Below, in pieces: positions 1 through 6,744 of a DNA stretch of 8,161 nt; position 1 is the stretch's first letter, and each line of letters opens with the position of its first letter. Location of the stretch: the NCBI GenBank assembly GCA_016875975.1, contig VGOF01000058.1:1-8161 (forward strand). Direction: 5' to 3'. The notes under the pieces are model-generated. The model ran no database searches, was not told the origin of the DNA, and saw only the letters and a list, made by a program, of their open reading frames with translations. The stretch comes from Chloroflexota bacterium (GTDB taxonomy: Bacteria; Chloroflexota; Dehalococcoidia; GIF9; UBA5629). A program made the translations under genes and the position numbers.

Positions 1-76
1 CCAGCGTGAGTCTGATAGAGAGATAGGGCGGGCTTTGAAGAGGAGGGGGTAGGCAGGGTCATTAACAATTGAATAT

Positions 77-427
77 GGGGGCGTGTGGTTTCGACAGGGG
101 GCAGGCCTACAGAACTGCAAGTCGAGGCGCCATCTACCTCGTTAAAAAGGTGGCAAAAGACAACTGCCGAAGCAGTTCCGATTGCAGCCTAACTAAAGGT
201 TGCACATCCAGCCTGACCTCACCCCGATGGGTTGGGATTGGGTGACGAACAGTCGGGGTGCTCCAACCCTGATGTCGATGAAGGGTTGGCTAAGAACTGA
301 TCGACTGGCCTAGCTAAACTTGGCCGGCAGAGGTTAGCTGGGTGAGATTAAAGCGCTGGCTAAACTTGTAGCAGGTTCTGGCAACCTTCTTCTGGACGGG
401 GAGTTCAACCCTCCCCCGCCTCCACCA
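77..427 (+). ncRNA. ssrA: tmRNA (transfer-messenger RNA), one-piece
   Basis: tmRNA with SmpB rescues ribosomes stalled on broken mRNAs and tags the unfinished protein for proteolysis. The 5' end GGGGGCG (77-83) pairs with CGCCTCC (417-423) to form the 7-bp acceptor stem, followed by A and an encoded CCA (425-427). The T arm is visible as GGGGAG (398-403), loop TTCAACC (404-410) and CTCCCC (411-416). The conserved GGTTTCGACAGGG block lies at 87-99. The first pseudoknot is clear: CGAGG 123-127 pairs with CCTCG 137-141, and GCCATCT 129-135 with AGGTGGC 148-154. Further helices include CACCCCGA 220-227 with TCGGGGTG 253-260 and CCAACCCT 263-270 with AGGGTTGG 282-289. Another pseudoknot joins CTGGCC 305-310 to GGCCGG 322-327 and TAGCTAA 311-317 to TTAGCTG 334-340. 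The length of 351 nt is typical of one-piece tmRNAs. No convincing promoter was found in the 76 bases upstream. Confidence 0.97.
166..192 (+). other. tmRNA tag-peptide reading frame (AEAVPIAA, TAA stop)
   Basis: The mRNA-like part of tmRNA encodes the degradation tag. The only nearby frame ending in the typical small-hydrophobic-Ala-Ala pattern stops at TAA 190-192. The resume codon is placed at GCC 166-168 for two reasons. It lies 11 nt after the end of pseudoknot 1 (position 154), about the spacing known in E. coli. There is also an A four bases before it (162), as at the functionally important A86 of E. coli tmRNA. This gives AEAVPIAA. The frame is firmer than the start: the upstream codons ACA ACT could make the tag two residues longer. 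A C-terminal Ala-Ala is what ClpXP-type proteases recognise in known tags. Confidence 0.75.
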
Positions 428-436
428 GGCAACTTG

Positions 437-468
437 AGGCTCCGGCCTATTTGGTTGGAGCTTTTGGT
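437..468 (+). terminator. Probable intrinsic terminator of ssrA
   Basis: An 11-bp stem can form between 437-447 (AGGCTCCGGCC) and 453-463 (GGTTGGAGCTT), with a few G-U pairs and a TATTT loop. It is followed by an interrupted T-rich stretch running to about 472. It begins 9 nt after the CCA end of ssrA and lies before the end of the oppositely directed gene at 497. The T-rich side is on the plus strand, so it serves ssrA rather than the convergent gene. The T tract is not perfect, hence moderate confidence. Confidence 0.65.
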
Positions 469-496
469 ATTTGGAGGGTAATGCATTTGGGGCAGG

Positions 497-1246
497 TCAA
501 ATCATTGGCAGGAGTGCTGAATACTTTTCCATCCTGCTCATGCCTGCTTCTGATTGAATCAGCCAGGTCATCCAGCATAGCTCTATTGCCCTGTAGCCTG
601 TCATAGCTGCAATTTCATCCATCAGATGTACGAATTCAATATCTGTAGCTGGCATTGGTATATCTGTCTTTAGTAGCATTTCCGCAGTAACCCTTTTTAC
701 TATTTTGTCGGGCATGACGGTATCAACGCCACCCATCATTCTCAGGTACTGGTAAGTGTTGATGCCAACGCCTTTAATTTTGCCAATGGGGTCAGTTCTC
801 CAGTTTTCCAGACTAGCATGTCTTGCCCAAGAAATGAGAGCATCTCTGTCACCTAGCCTTTTTTCTTTTTTGATGCCTGCCAGGTATTTAGCCGCGGACT
901 TCGCCATTTGCCAGGAGCGCTGATTTTTCCATATAGCTCTAAGCTCCTCATCTCTGGCTGCTAGTAAATCCTCAAATGTACGGACTTTGCCCGTTTCCAC
1001 AAATTCCTGGCGGAACTGTTCTACTTTTGGTACCACTGATTGGAAGTAATTAAGCCCGATGGAATCGAAAGCTGCATCCAGTAGCATGAGGACGGCATTG
1101 CCGTGCCACCTTTGTGTTTTAAGGCAGCGTTCGCAATGCTCGTGTACCATGGGTACTTGCTTCATATAGCTGTCGGTAACAGCTCTCAACTTTGGCATAT
1201 CGATATTTCTGGCGAAGTTTGTCTTTTGAGTATTATCGGTACTCAT
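497..1246 (-). CDS. Helix-hairpin-helix (HhH-GPD-like) protein, possible DNA glycosylase relative
   Basis: This 249-residue soluble protein has no signal peptide or membrane segment. The recognisable part is a helix-hairpin-helix core around residues 155-172 (IKGVGINTYQYLRMMGG) followed by VMPDKIVKRV with Asp180. In base-excision enzymes of the HhH-GPD superfamily (EndoIII, MutY, AlkA) the hairpin is followed by a catalytic Asp in the same place. The Lys that bifunctional EndoIII-type enzymes carry just after GVG is Asn163 here, so a lyase activity of that kind is not expected. There is no C-terminal four-cysteine iron-sulfur cluster; the only cysteines are 38, 41 and 224. The N-terminal HEHCERC (35-41) could bind a metal. 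The gene lies 15 nt downstream of the membrane-protein gene on the same strand and is probably cotranscribed with it. The ATG at 1246 has no strong Shine-Dalgarno sequence; Met17 is an alternative start. Superfamily assignment is fairly likely; substrate and activity are unknown. Confidence 0.7.
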   Translation of the reverse strand: MSTDNTQKTNFARNIDMPKLRAVTDSYMKQVPMVHEHCERCLKTQRWHGNAVLMLLDAAFDSIGLNYFQSVVPKVEQFRQEFVETGKVRTFEDLLAARDEELRAIWKNQRSWQMAKSAAKYLAGIKKEKRLGDRDALISWARHASLENWRTDPIGKIKGVGINTYQYLRMMGGVDTVMPDKIVKRVTAEMLLKTDIPMPATDIEFVHLMDEIAAMTGYRAIELCWMTWLIQSEAGMSRMEKYSALLPMI

Positions 1247-1261
1247 GTTGGAATTGACTGC

Positions 1262-1801
1262 TTAGACTTTCCACCAGCCTAGAATGGCTATGATGCTAAG
1301 CCCAATACCGGCGATAATGGCACCTGCCCAGCCCATGAGGCATAGGGTAGTTACGATGGCGCCGGCGATTAGCACTCCGCAAAAAATAGACAAGAAGGAA
1401 AAGAGGAACCGTTGTCCCATTAAGAAAGCGGCAATCGAACCTGTCCAGGCGCCGGTGAATGGCAGGGGGATTGCAACGAACAGCGTGAGTCCTATCCGCT
1501 CGTATCTCTGGATCATCTTTTCGCGGCGCCGAGTGCGTTCAAGAACCCAGTCAATGAATCTCTTGCCTGTGTTCACCTTGCTGATGATTTTAGCTATTGA
1601 ATCAAGGAACAGCAGTAATATGGGTACGGGCAACATGTTGCCGATGACTGCCAGCGGAAATGCCTGATACCAGGGCATCCCGAACAGGTTTATGGCCACG
1701 GGGAGGGCACCTCTAAGCTCTATAATAGGCAGTGCGGAGATAATAATGATGATAAGCTCTTTAGCTATGCCCAAATTGATGAGTTTCTCAATTATTTCCA
1801 T
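1262..1801 (-). CDS. Small multi-pass membrane protein, COG2426 'small multidrug export' family
   Basis: This inner-membrane protein is about 179 residues long from the ATG at 1801. The frame stays open to a GTG at 1819, which would give 185 residues. The sequence is strongly hydrophobic with roughly four to five membrane segments (about residues 21-48, 52-73, 109-133, 137-161 and 162-182, counting from the GTG). Between the second and third is a basic loop rich in Arg and Lys (about 85-107). Family hallmarks are PIIELRGALPVAI near residues 31-43 and PLPFTGAWTGS at 118-128. The 'multidrug export' name is historical, and a transport role is poorly established. I prefer the ATG because the best promoter (TATAAT at 1838-1843) would leave about 30 nt of leader before it, against about 12 nt before the GTG. 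Neither start has a strong ribosome-binding site. It is the first gene of a probable two-gene leftward operon with the HhH gene. Confidence 0.85.
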   Translation of the reverse strand: MEIIEKLINLGIAKELIIIIISALPIIELRGALPVAINLFGMPWYQAFPLAVIGNMLPVPILLLFLDSIAKIISKVNTGKRFIDWVLERTRRREKMIQRYERIGLTLFVAIPLPFTGAWTGSIAAFLMGQRFLFSFLSIFCGVLIAGAIVTTLCLMGWAGAIIAGIGLSIIAILGWWKV

Positions 1802-1837
1802 TTGCTCGGGTCTCTGCACACAGGGATGTCGATGAGC

Positions 1838-1846
1838 ATTATAGCA
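1838..1846 (-). promoter_or_regulatory. Extended -10 promoter candidate for the leftward operon
   Basis: Read on the minus strand this is TGCTATAAT: a perfect -10 hexamer with the extended TGn motif. Transcription would start near 1831, 30 nt before the ATG at 1801. No good -35 hexamer lies at 16-18 nt, which is tolerated in extended -10 promoters. Called from motif match and position only. Confidence 0.5.
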
Positions 1847-1941
1847 TTAAAAATGACGGGCGGAACTGAACTGTTGCTTATCACCTTTAGCATGTAGCAT
1901 TGTGGTTCGTTGAGTGCTATGATTATCGTAAATATACGGTG

Positions 1942-1970
1942 TTGCCTGGAGTTTGCTTTACCGCTATATT
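1942..1970 (+). promoter_or_regulatory. Sigma70-type promoter candidate for yebC-ruvC-ruvA
   Basis: TTGCCT (1942-1947) and TATATT (1965-1970) match the -35 and -10 consensus at 4/6 and 5/6 and are separated by the ideal 17 nt. Transcription would start near 1977, leaving a leader of about 26 nt before the yebC ATG at 2003. This is the only well-spaced pair I found between the divergent genes on this strand. Confidence 0.55.
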
Positions 1971-2002
1971 AGTGGGTGGTAAAATCTAGCTGAACGGGAA
2001 CC

Positions 2003-2758
2003 ATGTCAGGTCATTCTAAATGGTCACAGATTAAGCGCCAGAAGGGTGCGTCCGATGCTAAGCGTGGGCAGCTATTTACCAAGCTGGCGCGGGAAATCAT
2101 GGTTGCGGTGCGGGAAGCCGGGCCAAATCCCGATTCCAACTTCAGGCTTCGCTTAGTGATTCAAAAAGCCCGTGATAATAACATGCCTTCAGAGAATATC
2201 GAACGGGCTATAAAGAAAGGCAGCGGGACACTGGAAGGGGTCAGCCTGACTGAGTTAATGCTTGAAGGCTATGGCCCAGCAGGTGTAGCGGTAATGGTTC
2301 AGGCTCTGACTGACAACAGGAATCGTACTTTGCAGGAAGTTCGAAATCTTTTTTCCAGGCATGGGGGGAATATGGGAGAGAGCGGATGCGTAGCCTGGAT
2401 ATTTGATAACAGGGGTGTGATAACGGTAGACACTAGCGATGGCGTAGATGTTGAATCCCTGGCTTTGACAGCCATAGATGCCGGCGCTGATGATGTTAGG
2501 GTGGAGAAGGGCTTTCTCGAAGTTATCACCACTCCTCAGAACCTGGAACCAGTAAGGAAGGCTATCGAAGCAGTAAAGCCAGTAATCTCTGCTGAAGTCT
2601 CTCGTGTTCCCAAAACCACGCTGGTCCTTGGTGAGAAGGAGGCATTGCAGACACTCAAGCTGCTCGACCATCTTGAGGAGATGGACGATGTCCAGCGAGT
2701 ATTCGCAAATATAGATTACTCCGAGGCTGTTTTGGAAAAGCTTCGGACCATGGCGTAA
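2003..2758 (+). CDS. yebC: YebC/PmpR family protein (transcription or translation factor)
   Basis: This 251-residue cytoplasmic protein is the usual size for the family. The N-terminus MSGHSKWSQIKRQKGASDAK is the family signature, followed by KRGQLFTKLAREI and then GYGPAGVAVMVQALTDNRNRT around residues 89-109. Homologues bind DNA (PmpR represses quorum-sensing genes), and some family members have more recently been linked to translation of proline-rich stretches; which role applies here cannot be told from sequence. The start is fixed by the conserved N-terminus, although the ribosome-binding site (GGGAA, just upstream) is weak. The gene ends 3 nt before ruvC, in the widespread yebC-ruv arrangement, so it is probably the first gene of that operon. 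Confidence 0.96.
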   Translation: MSGHSKWSQIKRQKGASDAKRGQLFTKLAREIMVAVREAGPNPDSNFRLRLVIQKARDNNMPSENIERAIKKGSGTLEGVSLTELMLEGYGPAGVAVMVQALTDNRNRTLQEVRNLFSRHGGNMGESGCVAWIFDNRGVITVDTSDGVDVESLALTAIDAGADDVRVEKGFLEVITTPQNLEPVRKAIEAVKPVISAEVSRVPKTTLVLGEKEALQTLKLLDHLEEMDDVQRVFANIDYSEAVLEKLRTMA

Positions 2759-2761
2759 CCT

Positions 2762-3259
2762 ATGCGTGTTCTCGGCATTGACCCGGGCACCCTGAATTTG
2801 GGATACGGCGTGATAGATGAGGAAGGCCGGGAAATGCGAATGGTGAACTGCGGAGTGCTGCGGTCTTCTGCCAAGCTTCCCCTGGAGCGACGGTTGTCTT
2901 CCTTGTATCACGACCTTTGCCGGGTTGTTGCTGAATGCGAACCTGATGAAGTAGCAGTTGAGGAGCCTTTTGTAGCTGATAATGTGCGCTCTGCTTTGTC
3001 TCTGGGCAGAGCTCAAGCGATAGCAATTTTGGCTGCAGCCAATCGAAAACTACCGGTTTTTCGATATCCACCAGCCCTAGTGAAGCAGAATGTGACCAAT
3101 TCTGGGGGTAGCAGCAAGGCACAGGTGCAGGAGATGGTGAGAATACAGCTTGGTCTTTCCACCGCGCCGGAACCCAGTGATGCTTCAGATGCACTCGCTG
3201 TAGCTATTTGCCATCTTCATCAGAGGCAATTCGACTGCCTGCTAAATAAAACGCAATAG
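2762..3259 (+). CDS. ruvC: Holliday junction resolvase RuvC
   Basis: RuvC is a dimeric, magnesium-dependent endonuclease that cuts Holliday junctions after branch migration by RuvAB. At 165 residues it is close to the usual 160-175. The four acidic catalytic residues are in place: Asp7 in GIDPGT, Glu67 in VAVEEPF, and Asp140 and Asp143 in PSDASDALAVAI. The basic segment with VKQNVTNSGGSSKAQVQEMV (about 107-126) aligns with the junction-binding region of E. coli RuvC and keeps its lysines. The start lies 3 nt after the yebC stop with little Shine-Dalgarno sequence, so translation is probably coupled to yebC. ruvA follows 9 nt downstream. The protein looks intact and active. Confidence 0.97.
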   Translation: MRVLGIDPGTLNLGYGVIDEEGREMRMVNCGVLRSSAKLPLERRLSSLYHDLCRVVAECEPDEVAVEEPFVADNVRSALSLGRAQAIAILAAANRKLPVFRYPPALVKQNVTNSGGSSKAQVQEMVRIQLGLSTAPEPSDASDALAVAICHLHQRQFDCLLNKTQ

Positions 3260-3268
3260 GGGAAACTG

Positions 3269-3853
3269 ATGATAGTTGCTCTGGAGGGGATACTGGAAAG
3301 CCGCGGTGTGGATTCGGCGGTTGTCAGGGTTGGCCCTGTCAGTCTTCAGGTAAGTGTGCCCAACTCTGCTTTAGGGCGACTGGGAACTGCGGGGGATAAA
3401 GTCCATTTGCACACCTACTTATACTTGAGGGAGGACAATGTTGCGCTGTATGGTTTTGCTCTGCCTGAGGAGCTAGGGCTTTTCAAGAGTCTTATCTCGG
3501 TTTCGGGAATTGGGCCCAAGGCGGCTTTGGCTTTGCTTTCCACGTTTAGCCCAGACCAACTTGTTTCTGCTATCGCCAATGGTAATATCGACCTGCTCAG
3601 CCAGGTGCCTGGCATCGGCAAGAAGACGGCGGGGCATATTGTTCTCGAATTGAAGGGCAAGCTGGCGAAGGGTATGGTGGAAGCTGTGGTGCCCGAGTTG
3701 CGACAGCAGGATGCCGATGTAGTGGCCGCACTGACCAGTCTGGGGTATTCTCTCAAGGAGGCTACTCAGGCGGTTTCAGGCTTGCCCAACTCTCAGGATA
3801 TAGACCTGGAGGAGCGAGTGAGACTGGCTCTCCAGCATCTGGCGTCAAAGTGA
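3269..3853 (+). CDS. ruvA: Holliday junction branch migration protein RuvA
   Basis: RuvA binds four-way junctions as a tetramer and loads the RuvB motor. The protein is 194 residues, a normal length. All three domains are visible. An OB-fold domain spans about 1-64, with the 'acidic pin' Glu55-Asp56 at the same numbers as in E. coli inside YLREDNVALYGF. The central domain has two helix-hairpin-helix motifs, VSGIGPKAALALL (78-90) and VPGIGKKTAGHIVLELKGKL (113-132). A C-terminal three-helix domain (about 148-194) normally contacts RuvB. An AGGGGA Shine-Dalgarno sequence lies 6 nt before the ATG. The expected partner ruvB is not next door; uvrB follows instead after 79 nt. Confidence 0.97.
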   Translation: MIVALEGILESRGVDSAVVRVGPVSLQVSVPNSALGRLGTAGDKVHLHTYLYLREDNVALYGFALPEELGLFKSLISVSGIGPKAALALLSTFSPDQLVSAIANGNIDLLSQVPGIGKKTAGHIVLELKGKLAKGMVEAVVPELRQQDADVVAALTSLGYSLKEATQAVSGLPNSQDIDLEERVRLALQHLASK

Positions 3854-3932
3854 ATATCATATCTGAAGCTGTTTATCTTCTTTTACCCCGCTTGCATTAG
3901 AAACTGAGATTTCATCGCTAAGCAGGATTTCG

Positions 3933-5927
3933 ATGCCACAGTTCAAGATTGTCTCTGATTTCAGGCTAACTGGTGACCAACCTCAAGCAGTCGATAAACT
4001 GGTTGATGGGTTGGACAAAGGATACAAGCGCCAAACGCTGCTGGGTGTGACTGGTAGTGGTAAGACATTTACTATGGCCAATGTGGTGGAAAGGGTGCAG
4101 AAACCTACCCTGGTTATCTGTCATAACAAGACTCTTGCCGCACAGTTGGCTACCGAGTTCAAAGAGTTTTTTCCTGACAATGCTGTGGAGTATTTTGTCA
4201 GCTACTATGATTACTACCAGCCTGAGGCCTATGTTCCCAGCACAGATACTTACATTGAAAAGGAAATCGACATAAATGAGGAGATAGATAAGCTGCGGCA
4301 CGCGGCTACCAGAGCTTTGCTCGACCGTCGGGATGTGCTGGTAGTGGCTTCTGTCTCCTGTATTTATAGTTTGGGGGAGCCTGAGGAGTATCGCAGCTTT
4401 GTGGTTACTGTGCAGAAGGGCCAGAAGTGTAACCGGGATAAGCTGATTCGCCGGCTGGTGGATATGCGGTATCAGCGGAATGATTTTGATTTCACACGGA
4501 GCAGGTTTCGCATACGTGGGGATACGCTGGAAATACAGCCGTCCTACGAGGAAATAGCGGTCAGGATTGAGTTCTGGGGAGACGAAATAGAGCGCATTGT
4601 TGATGTTGAGCCGCTCACCGGCGAATTATTGGCGGAACGTGACTCGGTTGATATTTACCCAGCCAAGCATTTTGTCACTTCGCATGACAAGCTCATGGCA
4701 GCACTAGAAGATATAAAGGTCGAGCTGGAGGAACGTTTGCAGGAGATGAGAGGCCAGGGAAAGCTATTGGAAGCAGCGCGACTGGAGGCCAGGACGAACT
4801 ATGACATGGAGATGCTTCGCGAGGTTGGCTACTGCCATGCTGTGGAGAATTACTCGCGTCACCTGCAGCGCAGGGCGCCAGGCAGCGCCCCGTGGACTTT
4901 GCTTGATTATTTCCCTGATGACTTTTTGATGTTCATCGATGAGTCACACATGACCTTGCCCCAAATAAGGGGGATGTATCACGGCGATATGTCTCGCAAG
5001 CGGACTCTGGTGGACTTCGGTTTTCGGCTGCCATCGGCTCTGGACAACCGGCCTCTCAATTTCGACGAGTTTGAGAGCCGGACTAACCAGGTCATCTATG
5101 TGTCAGCTACTCCTGGGCCATTTGAGTACGAACATAGCCAGCAAGTCGCAGAGCAGCTTGTTCGCCCCACCGGTTTGCTTGAGCCGACTATTGAGGTTAA
5201 GCCTAGCAAGGGGCAGATTGACGACCTTATCCACCAGATTAAGGTGAGGGTGGACAAGGGTGAACGCTGCCTGGTGACGACGTTGACCAAGAGAATGGCT
5301 GAAGAGCTGGCTGACTATCTGAGGGAGCTGGAAGTAAAGACCCATTATCTGCATTCTGAGGTGGACACCCTGGAGAGGGTGGAAATACTGCGTGACCTGC
5401 GACTCGGCGTTTACGATGTGGTGGTAGGTATAAACCTGCTCAGGGAGGGGTTGGACTTACCGGAGGTAAGCCTGGTGGCTATACTGGATGCTGATAAAGA
5501 AGGATACTTGAGGTCAAAGGAGGCTCTGATTCAGACGATGGGACGGGCGGCGCGCCACGTCGATGGCCAGGTTATCATGTATGCCGATGCGGTGACTACA
5601 GCCATGCGTGAGGCTATGGAGGAGACCTATCGGCGCAGGAAGGTTCAGGAAGCGTACAACCAGGAGCACGGCATTACGCCGCAGGGGATAAAGAAAGCTA
5701 TCAGGGATATCACCGAGCGGGTCAAGGCTGTAGCTGAGACCAGAGCTATCTACACACCTACTCCTATATCTAAAGAGGAAGTGACGCGGCTGATAAAGGA
5801 CTTGGAATCTCAGATGCGAAAGGCTGCCAGGAACCTGGAGTTTGAGAAGGCTGCCTTGCTGCGTGACCGAATCATCGAGCTTAGGAAAGACGAAGAGCTG
5901 CTGGCGCCTTTCATCAAATCTGGGTAG
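3933..5927 (+). CDS. uvrB: Excinuclease ABC subunit B (UvrB)
   Basis: UvrB is the damage-verifying helicase of nucleotide excision repair: it receives lesions from UvrA and recruits UvrC for incision. The 664 residues match the family length and all landmarks are present. The N-terminus FKIVSDFRLTGDQPQAV is typical. Walker A GVTGSGKT is at 38-45, the tyrosine-rich beta-hairpin YYDYYQPEAY at 91-100 and the DESH box at 336-339. Motif V GINLLREGLDLP is at 499-510 and motif VI QTMGRAAR at 534-541. The C-terminal UVR domain that binds UvrC is at about 613-650. The ATG is preceded by AGGA at 6-7 nt and agrees with the conserved start. The 79-nt gap from ruvA shows neither a convincing promoter nor a terminator, so read-through from the ruv operon is possible. 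I saw no clear terminator downstream. uvrA and uvrC are not in the window. Confidence 0.98.
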   Translation: MPQFKIVSDFRLTGDQPQAVDKLVDGLDKGYKRQTLLGVTGSGKTFTMANVVERVQKPTLVICHNKTLAAQLATEFKEFFPDNAVEYFVSYYDYYQPEAYVPSTDTYIEKEIDINEEIDKLRHAATRALLDRRDVLVVASVSCIYSLGEPEEYRSFVVTVQKGQKCNRDKLIRRLVDMRYQRNDFDFTRSRFRIRGDTLEIQPSYEEIAVRIEFWGDEIERIVDVEPLTGELLAERDSVDIYPAKHFVTSHDKLMAALEDIKVELEERLQEMRGQGKLLEAARLEARTNYDMEMLREVGYCHAVENYSRHLQRRAPGSAPWTLLDYFPDDFLMFIDESHMTLPQIRGMYHGDMSRKRTLVDFGFRLPSALDNRPLNFDEFESRTNQVIYVSATPGPFEYEHSQQVAEQLVRPTGLLEPTIEVKPSKGQIDDLIHQIKVRVDKGERCLVTTLTKRMAEELADYLRELEVKTHYLHSEVDTLERVEILRDLRLGVYDVVVGINLLREGLDLPEVSLVAILDADKEGYLRSKEALIQTMGRAARHVDGQVIMYADAVTTAMREAMEETYRRRKVQEAYNQEHGITPQGIKKAIRDITERVKAVAETRAIYTPTPISKEEVTRLIKDLESQMRKAARNLEFEKAALLRDRIIELRKDEELLAPFIKSG

Positions 5928-6110
5928 TCGTTATTCTACTGGAAGGGGGGAGCTATTGTCTTGCCGCAACACAATTCGTCAAAGTGTGCTGGTGTGGGCT
6001 TGACAACAGGAAGTCACGGTCACTACATAGCTGCGTCTATCCAACTTGACTCAACTGTCTTGAAGCGTCTATAGGCTAAACAAACCATGTACAATCAAGG
6101 TGAACGAGCA

Positions 6111-6744
6111 GCAGTGCCCTAAGCCCCCAGCATCTCCTTCTTACGCAGCACCTTCTCCACGTCCTTCCTGGCGCCGACCTTCTGGAAGATGGCAAGTGCT
6201 TCGTCCAGGTCTTCATGCGCTTTCTCCCGGTCTGCCTTGCGGCGGCGTGCCAGGTACATCAGGCCCCGCTCATACAGCGTCCTGGCTTCATCCCAGGGGA
6301 GCTGGTATTGCCGGTTGATTTGAACGGCCTTGTCGAAGGACTCGGTCGCTGTACCCCAGTCCTTACGTGCCATGGCCAGCATACCCTTAGCTAGATATAC
6401 AGGTGCGGGCAGGCCATACCAGTTCTGGTCTGGTTTCATAAGCTCAAAGCCCCTGTCCACGTATTCAGTCGCCTTATCAGGCTTGCCCATCTTAAGGTAA
6501 AGCTCGGCCAGCACCGGAAGCACCCATAGCTCGGAGACAACATTTCCACCTTTCTGACAGATTTCCAAGCTTCTCAAAAGGAATTCTTCAGCTTTGGTGT
6601 GGTTGCCCTGCTCCATGTTGAGGCTGCCCAGCGTGATGCAACAGGCATTAGCAGCAGCGAAGTTGCGCCTGTTTTCGGTAACCGATAGAGTCCATTTCAG
6701 AATCTCCTCGGCTTTGTCCCACTCCCCCAGGCGGAGATAGAGAA
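6111..6744. repeat. Direct repeat unit A: 3' part of TPR copy A
   Basis: This segment aligns with 7529-8161 at an offset of 1417 bp, equal to one gene plus its 28-nt spacer. There are no indels within the coding part. Similarity starts just outside the stop codon: GCAGTGCC is shared, with one extra C in this copy. It is highest over the final ~125 bases of the gene (about 6 mismatches by eye) and declines towards the gene middle. Confidence 0.85.

Noticed and set aside
1..76. Promoter search upstream of ssrA
   Set aside because: AACAAT at 65-70 is a partial -10 match, but no -35-like hexamer lies at the right distance; the 5' end may come from RNase P processing of a longer transcript.
2255..3016. 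Long minus-strand open frame of 253 codons across yebC and ruvC
   Set aside because: It lies antisense to two well-conserved genes, spans their junction, and has a composition unlike any known family; it is a shadow frame.
2760..3194. Minus-strand 144-codon frame opposite ruvC
   Set aside because: It overlaps a RuvC with all catalytic residues intact, and its product is low-complexity and Pro/Ser/Gln-rich, as expected for an antisense shadow.
3869..3896. Possible terminator between ruvA and uvrB (GAAG...CTTC followed by TTTT)
   Set aside because: The stem has only 4 bp and is AT-rich; it is too weak to call.
3893..3920. Possible uvrB promoter with TTGCAT as -35
   Set aside because: The sequence 17 nt downstream (TCGCTA) is a poor -10 match, and other spacings give nothing better.
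6033..6072. Direct repeat GCGTCTAT at 6033-6040 and 6065-6072
   Set aside because: It is only 8 bp in two copies 32 bp apart, within what chance allows, with no associated mobile-element features.
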